Below, piece by piece: positions 43,478-51,796 of a stretch of 64,000 bases of DNA. A program made the translations under genes and the position numbers. The notes beneath the pieces are model-generated. The model made no database searches and was not told the origin of the DNA. It saw only the letters and a program-made list of their open reading frames with translations. Within the stretch, counting starts at the first letter, position 1. Each line of letters opens with the position of its first letter. The DNA comes from JANNBN01 sp031430595 (GTDB taxonomy: Bacteria; Actinomycetota; Acidimicrobiia; Acidimicrobiales; JANYDT01), in contig JANPBU010000045.1 in assembly GCA_031430595.1 (NCBI GenBank), positions 110,460 through 174,459 on the forward strand. The letters run 5' to 3'.

Positions 43478-44200
43478 GTGTCTGTCGATGTCGCGCCTAC
43501 GAGCGCTCCCCCTGGCGTAATGACCGAGCGCCTCTTTCAGAATCTCGCCACCGACCTCGGCGACAAGATTCTTGAAACGGTTGTTCGGCCCCATGACTTA
43601 ATTATCCGGGTTTCCGCAGATGATTGGCTTGAAACAGCCAAGGTCGCCAAACGGGCCGGTTTCACCTACTTCTGCTTCCTGTCAGGTCTCGACTGGCTGC
43701 AAAGTACCGCTCAAACCACTCGCTACGAAAATGTGTGGGGAAGCGTCGAAGAAGATCCGGCCTCCGATGAGGCAACCGATGACGCACCCGCTGAGCCAGT
43801 AGACGTAGCGGTACCCGAAGTTGCTGCCGAAGTCGCCGGGTACAAAACTGGCCTGGCCGGGGGCGAAACCCGATTCCAGGTGATGGTGCGCCTCACCGCG
43901 ACGCCCGAATCGAAAAGCGTCACGATTAAAGCTGACCTCGACGAAGCTGACCCCCGGGTACAAACCATTGTCAGCGTGTTCGGCGGTGCCAACTGGCACG
44001 AACGAGAAACCTGGGAAATGTTCGGGTTTTGGTTTACGGGCCACCCGCACCTTGTGCACATCTATCTTCCCGGTTCGTTCGAGGGCTACCCACTTCGGAA
44101 AGACTTTCCGTTGTTGGCCCGTGAAGTCAAGCCGTGGCCCGGCCTCACCAACGTTGAGCCAATTGCGGGCGAAGCGATCGAAGAAGGGGCCGACGCGTAA
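43478..44200 (+). CDS. nuoC: NADH-quinone oxidoreductase subunit C (second copy)
   Basis: 240 residues. The C-terminal 30-kDa signature is kept: WHERETWEMFGFWFTGHPHL, VHIYLPGSFEGYPLRKDFPL. Relative to the first copy it has an acidic Ala/Pro/Glu-rich insert at about residues 90-125 (DEATDDAPAEPVDVAVPE). GTG start at 43478. It resumes the second complex I cluster after the 6 kb interruption and abuts nuoD directly. Confidence 0.93.
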   Translation: MSVDVAPTSAPPGVMTERLFQNLATDLGDKILETVVRPHDLIIRVSADDWLETAKVAKRAGFTYFCFLSGLDWLQSTAQTTRYENVWGSVEEDPASDEATDDAPAEPVDVAVPEVAAEVAGYKTGLAGGETRFQVMVRLTATPESKSVTIKADLDEADPRVQTIVSVFGGANWHERETWEMFGFWFTGHPHLVHIYLPGSFEGYPLRKDFPLLAREVKPWPGLTNVEPIAGEAIEEGADA

Positions 44201-45418
44201 ATGACTGCAACGATCAATCCTGGAATGGCTGAAACATCGTTCTCGCCTAACAGCCCAGAACAAATCAAACAGGCCGCCTATATTGCTGGTCAGGCCGCTG
44301 ACATGCGAATAAACGTCGAGCTCGAAACGGGCGGAATGACGGTCAACCTTGGGCCGCAGCACCCGGCCACGCACGGCACGCTTCGCATCATCGCCCGCCT
44401 CGACGGTGAGCAGGTCATTTCGTGTGAACCGGTCATGGGGTACATGCACCGTGGTTACGAAAAGCTGGCTGAAGTTCGAACGTACCCACAAATCACCACG
44501 CTGATTAACCGAATCGATTGGCTTGGCAGTTTCGCCAACGAGGTTCCGTTTATCGCCGCCGCTGAAGAACTGATGGGGGTTCAAGCCCCCGATCGTGCCC
44601 AACACATTCGAACCATTTTGTTCGAAATGAGTCGTGTTGGCCACATCATCTTGTTCCTCGGCGACCTTGGCGTGCAGCTTGGTGCGATCACCCCGGTGTT
44701 CTTTGCGTTCCGCGACCGTGAACATGTTCTCAATCAAATTGAGGCTGCAACGGGTGGTCGTTTCCATCCAAACTTCAACCGAATCGGCGGGTTGAAAGAC
44801 GACCTTCCTAAGGGATGGATTGCCGAGTCAAAGGTGTGCATGGAAAAGTGCCTTGCCTTCTGCGACACCATCGAAGAACTGCTGTTCGGAAACCTGATTT
44901 TCCAAAAACGAACCCGTGGCGTTGGCGTTATCACTCCTGAAAAGGCCCTCGATTTCGGGCTGTCTGGGGCAAACCTTCGAGCCTCGGGGGTCGACTGGGA
45001 TCTTCGCCGCGACGGTCACCTTCCTCTCGCGTGGAACAAGACAGATTTCAAAGTCATTACGCACCCCGACGGCGATGCGTTCGCCCGGTGCTGGGTACGT
45101 TTGCAGGAAACGCGTGAGGCGTGCAAGATCGTCAATCAGCTACTCGATACGCTGCCAGCTGGGCCGATTATGGCCAAGGTTCCCCGTATTATCAAGGTTC
45201 CGGCGGGTGAAACCTACGTGTCAACCGAGAACCCGCTTGGCGAAATGGGTTACCACGTGGTGAGCCAGGGTGGTCTTGGGCCGTTCCGTGTAAAGATTCG
45301 GTCGGCAAGCTTCAATAACATGTCGATTGCCCCGTGGCTCATGAAGGGCGTATACGTGCCCGATATTGTGACTATTTTGGCTTCGTTGTATTTCATTCTC
45401 GGCGACATCGACCGCTGA
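44201..45418 (+). CDS. nuoD: NADH-quinone oxidoreductase subunit D (second copy)
   Basis: 405 residues with VNLGPQHPATHGTLRIIARL, PVMGYMHRGYEKLAE, HPNFNRIGGLKDDLP and a terminal YFILGDIDR. It lacks the N-terminal extension of the first copy and differs at many positions, consistent with an older divergence or separate origin. It begins right after the nuoC stop. Confidence 0.95.
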   Translation: MTATINPGMAETSFSPNSPEQIKQAAYIAGQAADMRINVELETGGMTVNLGPQHPATHGTLRIIARLDGEQVISCEPVMGYMHRGYEKLAEVRTYPQITTLINRIDWLGSFANEVPFIAAAEELMGVQAPDRAQHIRTILFEMSRVGHIILFLGDLGVQLGAITPVFFAFRDREHVLNQIEAATGGRFHPNFNRIGGLKDDLPKGWIAESKVCMEKCLAFCDTIEELLFGNLIFQKRTRGVGVITPEKALDFGLSGANLRASGVDWDLRRDGHLPLAWNKTDFKVITHPDGDAFARCWVRLQETREACKIVNQLLDTLPAGPIMAKVPRIIKVPAGETYVSTENPLGEMGYHVVSQGGLGPFRVKIRSASFNNMSIAPWLMKGVYVPDIVTILASLYFILGDIDR

Positions 45419-45451
45419 CCCCGAGCCACTGAACTCATAGGTATACATATC

Positions 45452-46489
45452 GTGCTTGCAGTGACCATCCCTTATTGGGGACAAACAATTATCAAACTCG
45501 GTACCGTCCTCGTGATTATCCCCGTGGGTGGTTTGCTCATTGGCTACGTCTTCTTGTTGAAGATGATGGCCCATATGCAATCGCGTCTTGGCCCTATGGA
45601 GCCTGGTGGATTTCACGGCTGGTACCAGAACATTGGTGACGCACTGAAGTTCATTCAGAAGGAAGACATTGTGCCTGCTCAGGCCGACAAATGGGTCTTC
45701 TCGCTTGCCCCATATGTTGTGGTGATCTCGACCTTCCTGCTGTATCTCGTCATACCTGCTGGCCCAGACGCAGTGATTTCTGACCTGAAAGTTGGCGTGT
45801 TTTATTCGCTTGCTGTCGGGTCGATTTCGGTCATTGGAATTTTGATGGCCGGGTGGGGTTCGGCAAACAAGTACTCGCTCATGGGTTCGCTTCGAGCCGC
45901 AGGGCAACTCATTGCCTACGAACTGCCGTTGGTGCTCGCCGTGATTGGCGTCATCATTCAGGCCGGTTCGATGAACCTCAACCAGATCGTGAAAGCGCAA
46001 GAGAGCCAGCAACTGTTTGGGTTGAACGTAGGCGGCGTGCCGTACATCGCCACACAATTTGTGGGTTTCGTGATTTTCATGATCGCAGCCCAAGCTGAAC
46101 TGACGCAGGCCCCGTTCGATATGCCTGTTGCTGAATCTGAACTCGTTACCGGTTACATGACCGAGTACTCGGGTTTCCGGTTTCTCTCGTTCTTCCTTGG
46201 CGAGGTGGCCTCGGCTTTCGCCCTTTCGGCCATTGCAGCAACACTGTTCCTTGGTGGATGGTACGTGCCGTTGCCTCACGGTATTTTGAGTGGCGACAAC
46301 ATCTTCAATGTGGCTGGCCCGTTGATCTTGGCCGCCAAAATCTTCTTCATCTCGTTCCTTATTTTTTGGGTCCGGTTCAGTTATCCACGCTTACGTGAAG
46401 ATCAACTGCAAACCATTGCCTGGAAGTACCTCATACCAATTTCGCTACTCAACATCATGGCGACCGCTGTGTTGAAAGTTGTGTTCTGA
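45452..46489 (+). CDS. nuoH: NADH-quinone oxidoreductase subunit H (second copy)
   Basis: 345 residues, the classical length. Seen: MQSRLGPMEPGGFHGWYQNI, KYSLMGSLRAAGQLIAYELP, AQAELTQAPFDMPVAESELV and YMTEYSGFRFLSFFLGE. The first-copy HPPFD is QAPFD here. It follows nuoD after 33 bases with no nuoE, F or G between, and its stop overlaps nuoI by one base. Confidence 0.95.
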   Translation: MLAVTIPYWGQTIIKLGTVLVIIPVGGLLIGYVFLLKMMAHMQSRLGPMEPGGFHGWYQNIGDALKFIQKEDIVPAQADKWVFSLAPYVVVISTFLLYLVIPAGPDAVISDLKVGVFYSLAVGSISVIGILMAGWGSANKYSLMGSLRAAGQLIAYELPLVLAVIGVIIQAGSMNLNQIVKAQESQQLFGLNVGGVPYIATQFVGFVIFMIAAQAELTQAPFDMPVAESELVTGYMTEYSGFRFLSFFLGEVASAFALSAIAATLFLGGWYVPLPHGILSGDNIFNVAGPLILAAKIFFISFLIFWVRFSYPRLREDQLQTIAWKYLIPISLLNIMATAVLKVVF

Positions 46490-46995
46490 TGCCGCTGCCC
46501 AAAGCCCCTGAAAGCGTGAGCCGCATCGTTGGTGGTCTCACTGGTGGCATGAAGGTCACCATCAAGGAACTGTTCCAACCGAACCAAACTGAGCAGTACC
46601 CGAAGGAACGTTACGCGCCGCCTACCCGGGCCCGTGGGGTTATTGCCCTCAAGGAAGAAAACTGCACTGCTTGCATGCTGTGCAGTCGCTCGTGCCCTGA
46701 TTGGTGCATCTACATCGAGGGCCACAAAGACAAAGCCCCGGCGCGTCGTGAAGGCGGCAAGCCCCGAACCGTGCAGGTACTTGACCGCTTCGATATCGAC
46801 TATTCGCTGTGTATGTACTGCGGTATTTGTGTTGAAGTCTGTCCGTTCGATGCCTTGTTCTGGTCGCCCGAGTTTGAGTATTCCGAAGTAAACATTGCTG
46901 ATTTGTTGCACGACAAGACTCGCCTTGGCGAATGGAACCAGACGGTCCCAGAGAAGCTTGAGCTCGAAGTCGGCGCCGACAAGAAGAAGAAGTGA
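46489..46995 (+). CDS. nuoI: NADH-quinone oxidoreductase subunit I (second copy)
   Basis: 168 residues with two cluster motifs: CTACMLCSRSC (Cys59, 62, 65, 69) and CMYCGICVEVC (Cys108, 111, 114, 118). In a complex without NuoEFG this would be the electron entry subunit, where a ferredoxin could dock. The C-terminus is a short Lys run instead of the Gly/Pro tail of the first copy. Confidence 0.94.
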   Translation: MPLPKAPESVSRIVGGLTGGMKVTIKELFQPNQTEQYPKERYAPPTRARGVIALKEENCTACMLCSRSCPDWCIYIEGHKDKAPARREGGKPRTVQVLDRFDIDYSLCMYCGICVEVCPFDALFWSPEFEYSEVNIADLLHDKTRLGEWNQTVPEKLELEVGADKKKK

Positions 46996-47086
46996 CCGTG
47001 CCACCGGTGCTTGCAGCCACCCTTTCCGCCCATTTCGCGGTCGCCTTTCTCAGGCACCACGTTTTCAGCAACTAACCTGCCACGCC

Positions 47087-47599
47087 GTGCTCGCGCAAAA
47101 TATCGTGTTCGCCATTCTGGCGGTAACTATGGGGGTTTCGGCCCTTCGAATGGTGACAACCCAGAACGTGGTCCATGCTGCTCTGTACCTTGTAATGGTT
47201 CTAGCTGGCGTTGCTGCGCAATACGTACTGCTCGCGGCCGAATTTGTTGCCGTTGTACAGGTGCTGGTGTACATCGGGGCCATCGTCGTGCTGTTTCTCT
47301 TCGGAATCATGTTGACCCGGGCCAAGCTTGGCGAAGATGGCGACCTCGACAACGACCAAAAGTGGCTGGGTGCGTTGGTAAGCACTTTCCTTCTTGGGGT
47401 TTTTGGCCTCACCCTATGGCGGGCGTTTGGCGAGACGTCGCTTGACCTCACCAACTCGGTTGCTGTTGGTGCATCTGGGGTTAACACCGCTCGTATCGCC
47501 GACTCTATCTTCTCTGATTACCTCATTCCGTTTGAGGCTGCATCGGTGCTTTTACTTGCCGCCCTGGTTGGCGCTGTTGTCGTGGCTCGACGGGACTAG
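47087..47599 (+). CDS. nuoJ: NADH-quinone oxidoreductase subunit J (second copy)
   Basis: 170 residues from GTG 47087 (MLAQNIVFAILAVTMG), which fits the usual NuoJ N-terminus. Conserved text: TTQNVVHAALYLVMVLAGVA and VQVLVYIGAIVVLFLFGIML. The frame is open further upstream to 46895 but that part overlaps nuoI and does not look like NuoJ. The 91-base gap after nuoI shows no clear ribosome binding site. Confidence 0.9.
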   Translation: MLAQNIVFAILAVTMGVSALRMVTTQNVVHAALYLVMVLAGVAAQYVLLAAEFVAVVQVLVYIGAIVVLFLFGIMLTRAKLGEDGDLDNDQKWLGALVSTFLLGVFGLTLWRAFGETSLDLTNSVAVGASGVNTARIADSIFSDYLIPFEAASVLLLAALVGAVVVARRD

Positions 47600-47610
47600 G
47601 GGTTTCATTC

Positions 47611-47910
47611 ATGATTCTCAACCAGTTTCTTTTGCTCGCTGCCTTTCTGTTTTGTGTGGGAGTGTACGGCGTCATCGTTCGTAAAAACGCGGTGTTAGTG
47701 CTGATGTCGATTGAGTTGATGATCAATTCGGTCAACATGAACTTTGTGGCGTTTGCCTTTTACAACGACAACCTCGCCGGTCAGGTTTTTGCCCTGTTCG
47801 CGATCGCCGTTGCCGCAGCCGAAGTCGGCGTGGGTCTGGCCATCGTGCTGTTGATTTATCGCAACCGCCGAAGCGTTGATCTTGCAGATTTGTCTGAGAT
47901 GAAGGGATGA
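47611..47910 (+). CDS. nuoK: NADH-quinone oxidoreductase subunit K (second copy)
   Basis: 99 residues: GVYGVIVRKNAVLVLMSIEL with the second-helix Glu, MINSVNMNFVAF, then VAAAEVGVGLAIVLLIYRNR. This is the standard family length. Its stop overlaps the nuoL start by four bases. Confidence 0.95.
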   Translation: MILNQFLLLAAFLFCVGVYGVIVRKNAVLVLMSIELMINSVNMNFVAFAFYNDNLAGQVFALFAIAVAAAEVGVGLAIVLLIYRNRRSVDLADLSEMKG

Positions 47911-50225
47911 TCTCTGTGCTGAGTGCTTCAGAAGCTGCACCGGTGTTGAGCGACGGGTTCTTCCTTGGATACACCTGGCTGCTGCCGTTGGCCTCGGTGA
48001 TTGCGTTCGCCTTCATTCTCTTCTTCGCAAAAAAGATCGACAAGCGCAACGCGGCTGCGTACATCAGCATTGCCTTTATCGGGGCACAATTCTTGTTCGC
48101 ATCGGCTGCGGTTGTGCAATGGCAGGTACGTGACAAGGTTGTCGTGGTCGCTCACGAAGCCGAAGGCGCTGAAGGCGAGGGCGAAGTTTCTAGCGATGGA
48201 GAGGCTAATGCTGAACCGGCCGAAGAAGCTGCTCTCGGGCTCGGTACGTCTGCACGTTTCGCGGTTCCAACCGCTGAGGCCGAGGGCGAGGCGAAGTTAC
48301 GCCCGGCAGTCGAAAAGTCAGTGACTTGGTACAGAAACGGTCCGATTGACGTAGAGGTTGGTACCCACGTCGATGGTTTCACCGTTGCAATGCTGTTTGT
48401 TGTTGCTTTCATTTCGCTATGTGTGCATGTGTTTTCGAGAGAGTACCTCCGCGACGACAGCCGAATCACTCACTACTTCGCCTCGCTTGCCCTGTTCACC
48501 GGTGCGATGTTTTGGATGGTTCAGTCGGCCACCACACTCGGTTTGCTGTTCGGCTGGGAAGTGATGGGCCTCTGCTCGTTCCTGCTCATTGGCCATTGGT
48601 GGGAAGACACGACCAATACAAACGCGGCACTCAAGGCTTTCTTCACGACCCGTACGGGCGATATTGGTTTGCTGATCGGTATCGTCATTACGTTCTTCGC
48701 TGCTGGCGAAACGTTCGATATGGCGAAGATCAACGAGGCCGCACTCACTGGAAAGATGAGCCAGTGGATTTGCTTCGTCGCAGCTACCTGCCTGTTTGCC
48801 GGGGTAGTTGGAAAGAGCGCACAATTTCCTCTGCATACGTGGCTTCCCGATGCAATGGCTGGTCCTACACCGGCGTCGTCACTCATTCACGCAGCCACGA
48901 TGGTTGTGGCTGGTGTGTACCTTGTGGCCCGTCTGTATGGCGTGTTTTGGATGGGCTTCTCGATCGAAGTCGGCGGCATGAACCTTGGGGCCTGGGTTGG
49001 GTCGATCACCCTCGTGATGGCTGCAGCGCTGGCTTTCGTACAAACCGACATCAAAAAGGTGTTGGCGTATTCAACGGTTTCGCAGCTTGGCTACATGATT
49101 ATGGGCCTGGCGGTTGGGGGATGGGCCGGCGCGATTTTCCACCTCTTCACTCATGCATTCTTCAAGGCCCTGTTGTTCCAAGCTTCGGGGTCGATATCGC
49201 ACTCTGGCTCGCATCACAGTTTCGAGATGGAACGTATGGGCGGGTTACGAAAGCACATGCCGATCACGTTCATTACGTTTACCGCCGGGTATTTGGCGCT
49301 GTGTGGCCTTCCTCCGTTTGCCGGTTTTTGGTCGAAAGATGAAATCCTTACTGCCGCTTCGGCCAACGATTTCAAGTTCGCGTTTTATGCCGGTTCGCTT
49401 GGCGCGTTTATGACTGCTTGCTACATGACACGTGCCTATACAAAGACGTTCTTCGGGGAAAACCGACTGCACCTGTTCCACGACGACCACGAGGCCCACG
49501 CTGTAGCTGTTGACGTCCATGACAGTCACGATACCCATGCAGTAGCTGCCCACGACGATCACGGCTCGCACGATGGTCCGCATGAGTCGAACTGGTGGAT
49601 CACTGGCCCTCTCGCAGTGCTTGCGGTCATGAGCACGATCGTTGGTTTGTTGCAGTGGCCGGGTTGGCTCGGTCTGCCCGCTTATAACTTTGAGCACTTC
49701 ATCGAAGGCAACGTGTTCGAAGAAACAGTTCTCAAAGCGTTCGGTGCACCGAAGTTTGATTTCGCCATTGCGATTCCGTCGACACTTCTTGGTATCGCCG
49801 GAATGATTGTTGGTGTGGTCTACTACAAGGTCTTCAATCACGATGCTGGCCTGGTGAAGCGTGGCGGTATCTTTGGCCTTATTCACAAGGTGCTCAAGAA
49901 CAAGTACTACCTCGATCACCTGTGGACCGGGGTCGTGGTTGGTTCGATCAAGGGACCTATCGCCAAGGGCGCATACTGGTTTAACCAAAAGGGTCTTGAC
50001 GGCGTAGTCAACACGGCTGGCTCCACTGCTGTTGGTGCTGCTCGTTTTGTCTACAAATACATTGATCAAGGCGTGGTTGATGGTGCTGCAAATGGTCTTG
50101 GGTCAACTGCCCATGGCTTTGGAAACGCCTTGCGGCGTGCCCAAAACGGCAAGGTACAAAACTACGCCGCTGTATTCATCGGGGCCGTCGGCCTCGCCGC
50201 TCTCGCTCTCGTGCTGTTCGTCTAG
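47907..50225 (+). CDS. nuoL: NADH-quinone oxidoreductase subunit L (second copy) with acidic and His-rich insertions
   Basis: 772 residues, about 115 more than the first copy. The core is intact: Glu218 in LFGWEVMGLCSFLLIGHWW, KSAQFPLHTWLPDAMAGPTP, QTDIKKVLAYSTVSQLGYM. Two insertions stand out: an acidic Glu/Ala/Gly stretch at about residues 82-135 between the first helices, and a His/Asp-rich loop at about 521-561 (HDDHEAHAV, HDSHDTHAV, HDDHGSHDG). Both lie in regions expected outside the membrane. The His loop could bind metal, which is an inference. Confidence 0.93.
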   Translation: MISVLSASEAAPVLSDGFFLGYTWLLPLASVIAFAFILFFAKKIDKRNAAAYISIAFIGAQFLFASAAVVQWQVRDKVVVVAHEAEGAEGEGEVSSDGEANAEPAEEAALGLGTSARFAVPTAEAEGEAKLRPAVEKSVTWYRNGPIDVEVGTHVDGFTVAMLFVVAFISLCVHVFSREYLRDDSRITHYFASLALFTGAMFWMVQSATTLGLLFGWEVMGLCSFLLIGHWWEDTTNTNAALKAFFTTRTGDIGLLIGIVITFFAAGETFDMAKINEAALTGKMSQWICFVAATCLFAGVVGKSAQFPLHTWLPDAMAGPTPASSLIHAATMVVAGVYLVARLYGVFWMGFSIEVGGMNLGAWVGSITLVMAAALAFVQTDIKKVLAYSTVSQLGYMIMGLAVGGWAGAIFHLFTHAFFKALLFQASGSISHSGSHHSFEMERMGGLRKHMPITFITFTAGYLALCGLPPFAGFWSKDEILTAASANDFKFAFYAGSLGAFMTACYMTRAYTKTFFGENRLHLFHDDHEAHAVAVDVHDSHDTHAVAAHDDHGSHDGPHESNWWITGPLAVLAVMSTIVGLLQWPGWLGLPAYNFEHFIEGNVFEETVLKAFGAPKFDFAIAIPSTLLGIAGMIVGVVYYKVFNHDAGLVKRGGIFGLIHKVLKNKYYLDHLWTGVVVGSIKGPIAKGAYWFNQKGLDGVVNTAGSTAVGAARFVYKYIDQGVVDGAANGLGSTAHGFGNALRRAQNGKVQNYAAVFIGAVGLAALALVLFV

Positions 50226-50258
50226 GGAGACCTGCCACATTATGAGGATCAACACGTT

Positions 50259-51791
50259 ATGAATCTCAACGACTGGGCGCTCTCGCTCATCACCTTCCTG
50301 CCCTTGGTGGTAGCTGCGTTGGTTATCGCCGTGCCAAAAGCCGACGAAGACCTACAAAAGCTCATTGCCCTGGTCGGTTCGCTTATTCCGCTTGGCCTCG
50401 TGGTCTGGGTGTTGGCGAACTTTGACTACGACCGCTCAGGTGAGTTGCAGTTCTCGGTGAACCGGGGCTGGATCGACCTCATCAACAGTCGCTTCCATAT
50501 AGGCATCGAAGGTATCGGTCTTCCGATGTTGGTGCTGTCGTGTCTCATCATTCCGTTGTGCATCGTGTATTCATGGAATCACTTTCCCGACCCGCATAAC
50601 CCGAAGGCTTTCTTAGCCCTCATGCTGTTGCTCGAAACCGGCATGAACGGCACATTTATTAGCCAAGATCTCATCTTGTTCTTTGTGTTCTTCGAACTGG
50701 TGCTGTTGCCGATGTACTTCATGATTGGCGTGTGGGGCGGCCCTAATCGTCAGTACGCTTCGCTTAAGTTCTTCTTGTACACCATGTTCGGCTCGGCTTT
50801 CATGTTGCTCGGGTTCTTGGCCTTGTATTTCAAGGCTGGTCGTACCTTCGATATCGCTCAGCTCATGACAAACGTTGAAACCGCCGGAATTTCGACGAAC
50901 ACTCAGAGGCTCATTTTCGCCGGGCTGTTTCTCGGGTTCGCCATCAAGGTTCCGATGTTTCCGTTTCATACCTGGTTGCCCGATGCCCACACTGAAGCGC
51001 CAACCCAGGGCTCAGTCATTTTGGCTGCGGTGTTGTTGAAGCTTGGTACTTACGGCTTCATTAAGATTGCGATTCCTATCCTTCCTGAGGGGGCCAGGTT
51101 CTGGGCGCCGGTCATAGGTGTGCTTGCGGCAATCGGCATCCTTTACGGTGCGCTCGGGTGTTTGGCCCAAACCGACTTCAAGCGACTCATCGCCTTCTCT
51201 TCAGTAGCCCATATGGGTTACGTGATGCTCGGCATTTCTACGCTTACTACCTACGGCATCAACGCAGCAGTGTTCGGAATGGTGGCCCACGGGTTCATTA
51301 CCGGAATGTTGTTCTTCTGTGCTGGCTCGTTGAAAGAACGTTTCCATACCCTCGAAATCAATCGAATGGGTGGCCTACTGAAGACCATGCCAAAGCTTGG
51401 TTGGGTACTCGGCTTCGCATCGATGGCATCGCTTGGTCTTCCTGGCCTGGCCGGCTTTTGGGGCGAATTCCCAGCAATTCTTTCGGCGTACAAACCGCAT
51501 CCGTCGCTGAACGAAAGCCTCTTCCGGGTCTTCATGGTTGTGGCTGCGGTAGGTACCGTGTTTGCTGCGGGCTACCTGCTTTGGCTGTACCAGCGCACCG
51601 CGTTCGGTGAACCGAAGGCCGAGTGGGCCGGTCACGAATTCCATGACGTATCGACCGAAGAGTGGATTGCATGGGCACCTATGTTGATTGCAATCGTGGT
51701 GCTCGGTATCTTCCCTGCGCTGCTGTTCGGAATCACTGATGGTGCAGTAACCAACCTGGTTGATCATGTGACTAAGGTGCTCGGGAGCTGA
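50259..51791 (+). CDS. nuoM: NADH-quinone oxidoreductase subunit M (second copy)
   Basis: 510 residues. TM5 Glu is Glu146 in VFFELVLLPMYFMIGVWGG; KVPMFPFHTWLPDAHTEAPT and QTDFKRLIAFSSVAHMGY are intact. No acidic C-terminal tail, unlike the first copy. ATG 50259 lies 33 bases after nuoL. Confidence 0.95.
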   Translation: MNLNDWALSLITFLPLVVAALVIAVPKADEDLQKLIALVGSLIPLGLVVWVLANFDYDRSGELQFSVNRGWIDLINSRFHIGIEGIGLPMLVLSCLIIPLCIVYSWNHFPDPHNPKAFLALMLLLETGMNGTFISQDLILFFVFFELVLLPMYFMIGVWGGPNRQYASLKFFLYTMFGSAFMLLGFLALYFKAGRTFDIAQLMTNVETAGISTNTQRLIFAGLFLGFAIKVPMFPFHTWLPDAHTEAPTQGSVILAAVLLKLGTYGFIKIAIPILPEGARFWAPVIGVLAAIGILYGALGCLAQTDFKRLIAFSSVAHMGYVMLGISTLTTYGINAAVFGMVAHGFITGMLFFCAGSLKERFHTLEINRMGGLLKTMPKLGWVLGFASMASLGLPGLAGFWGEFPAILSAYKPHPSLNESLFRVFMVVAAVGTVFAAGYLLWLYQRTAFGEPKAEWAGHEFHDVSTEEWIAWAPMLIAIVVLGIFPALLFGITDGAVTNLVDHVTKVLGS

Positions 51792-51796
51792 CCTTG

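Noticed and set aside
46895..47086. Upstream extension of the second nuoJ frame
   Set aside because: It overlaps nuoI and encodes an Arg/Ser-rich peptide unlike any NuoJ N-terminus; GTG 47087 matches the family start.
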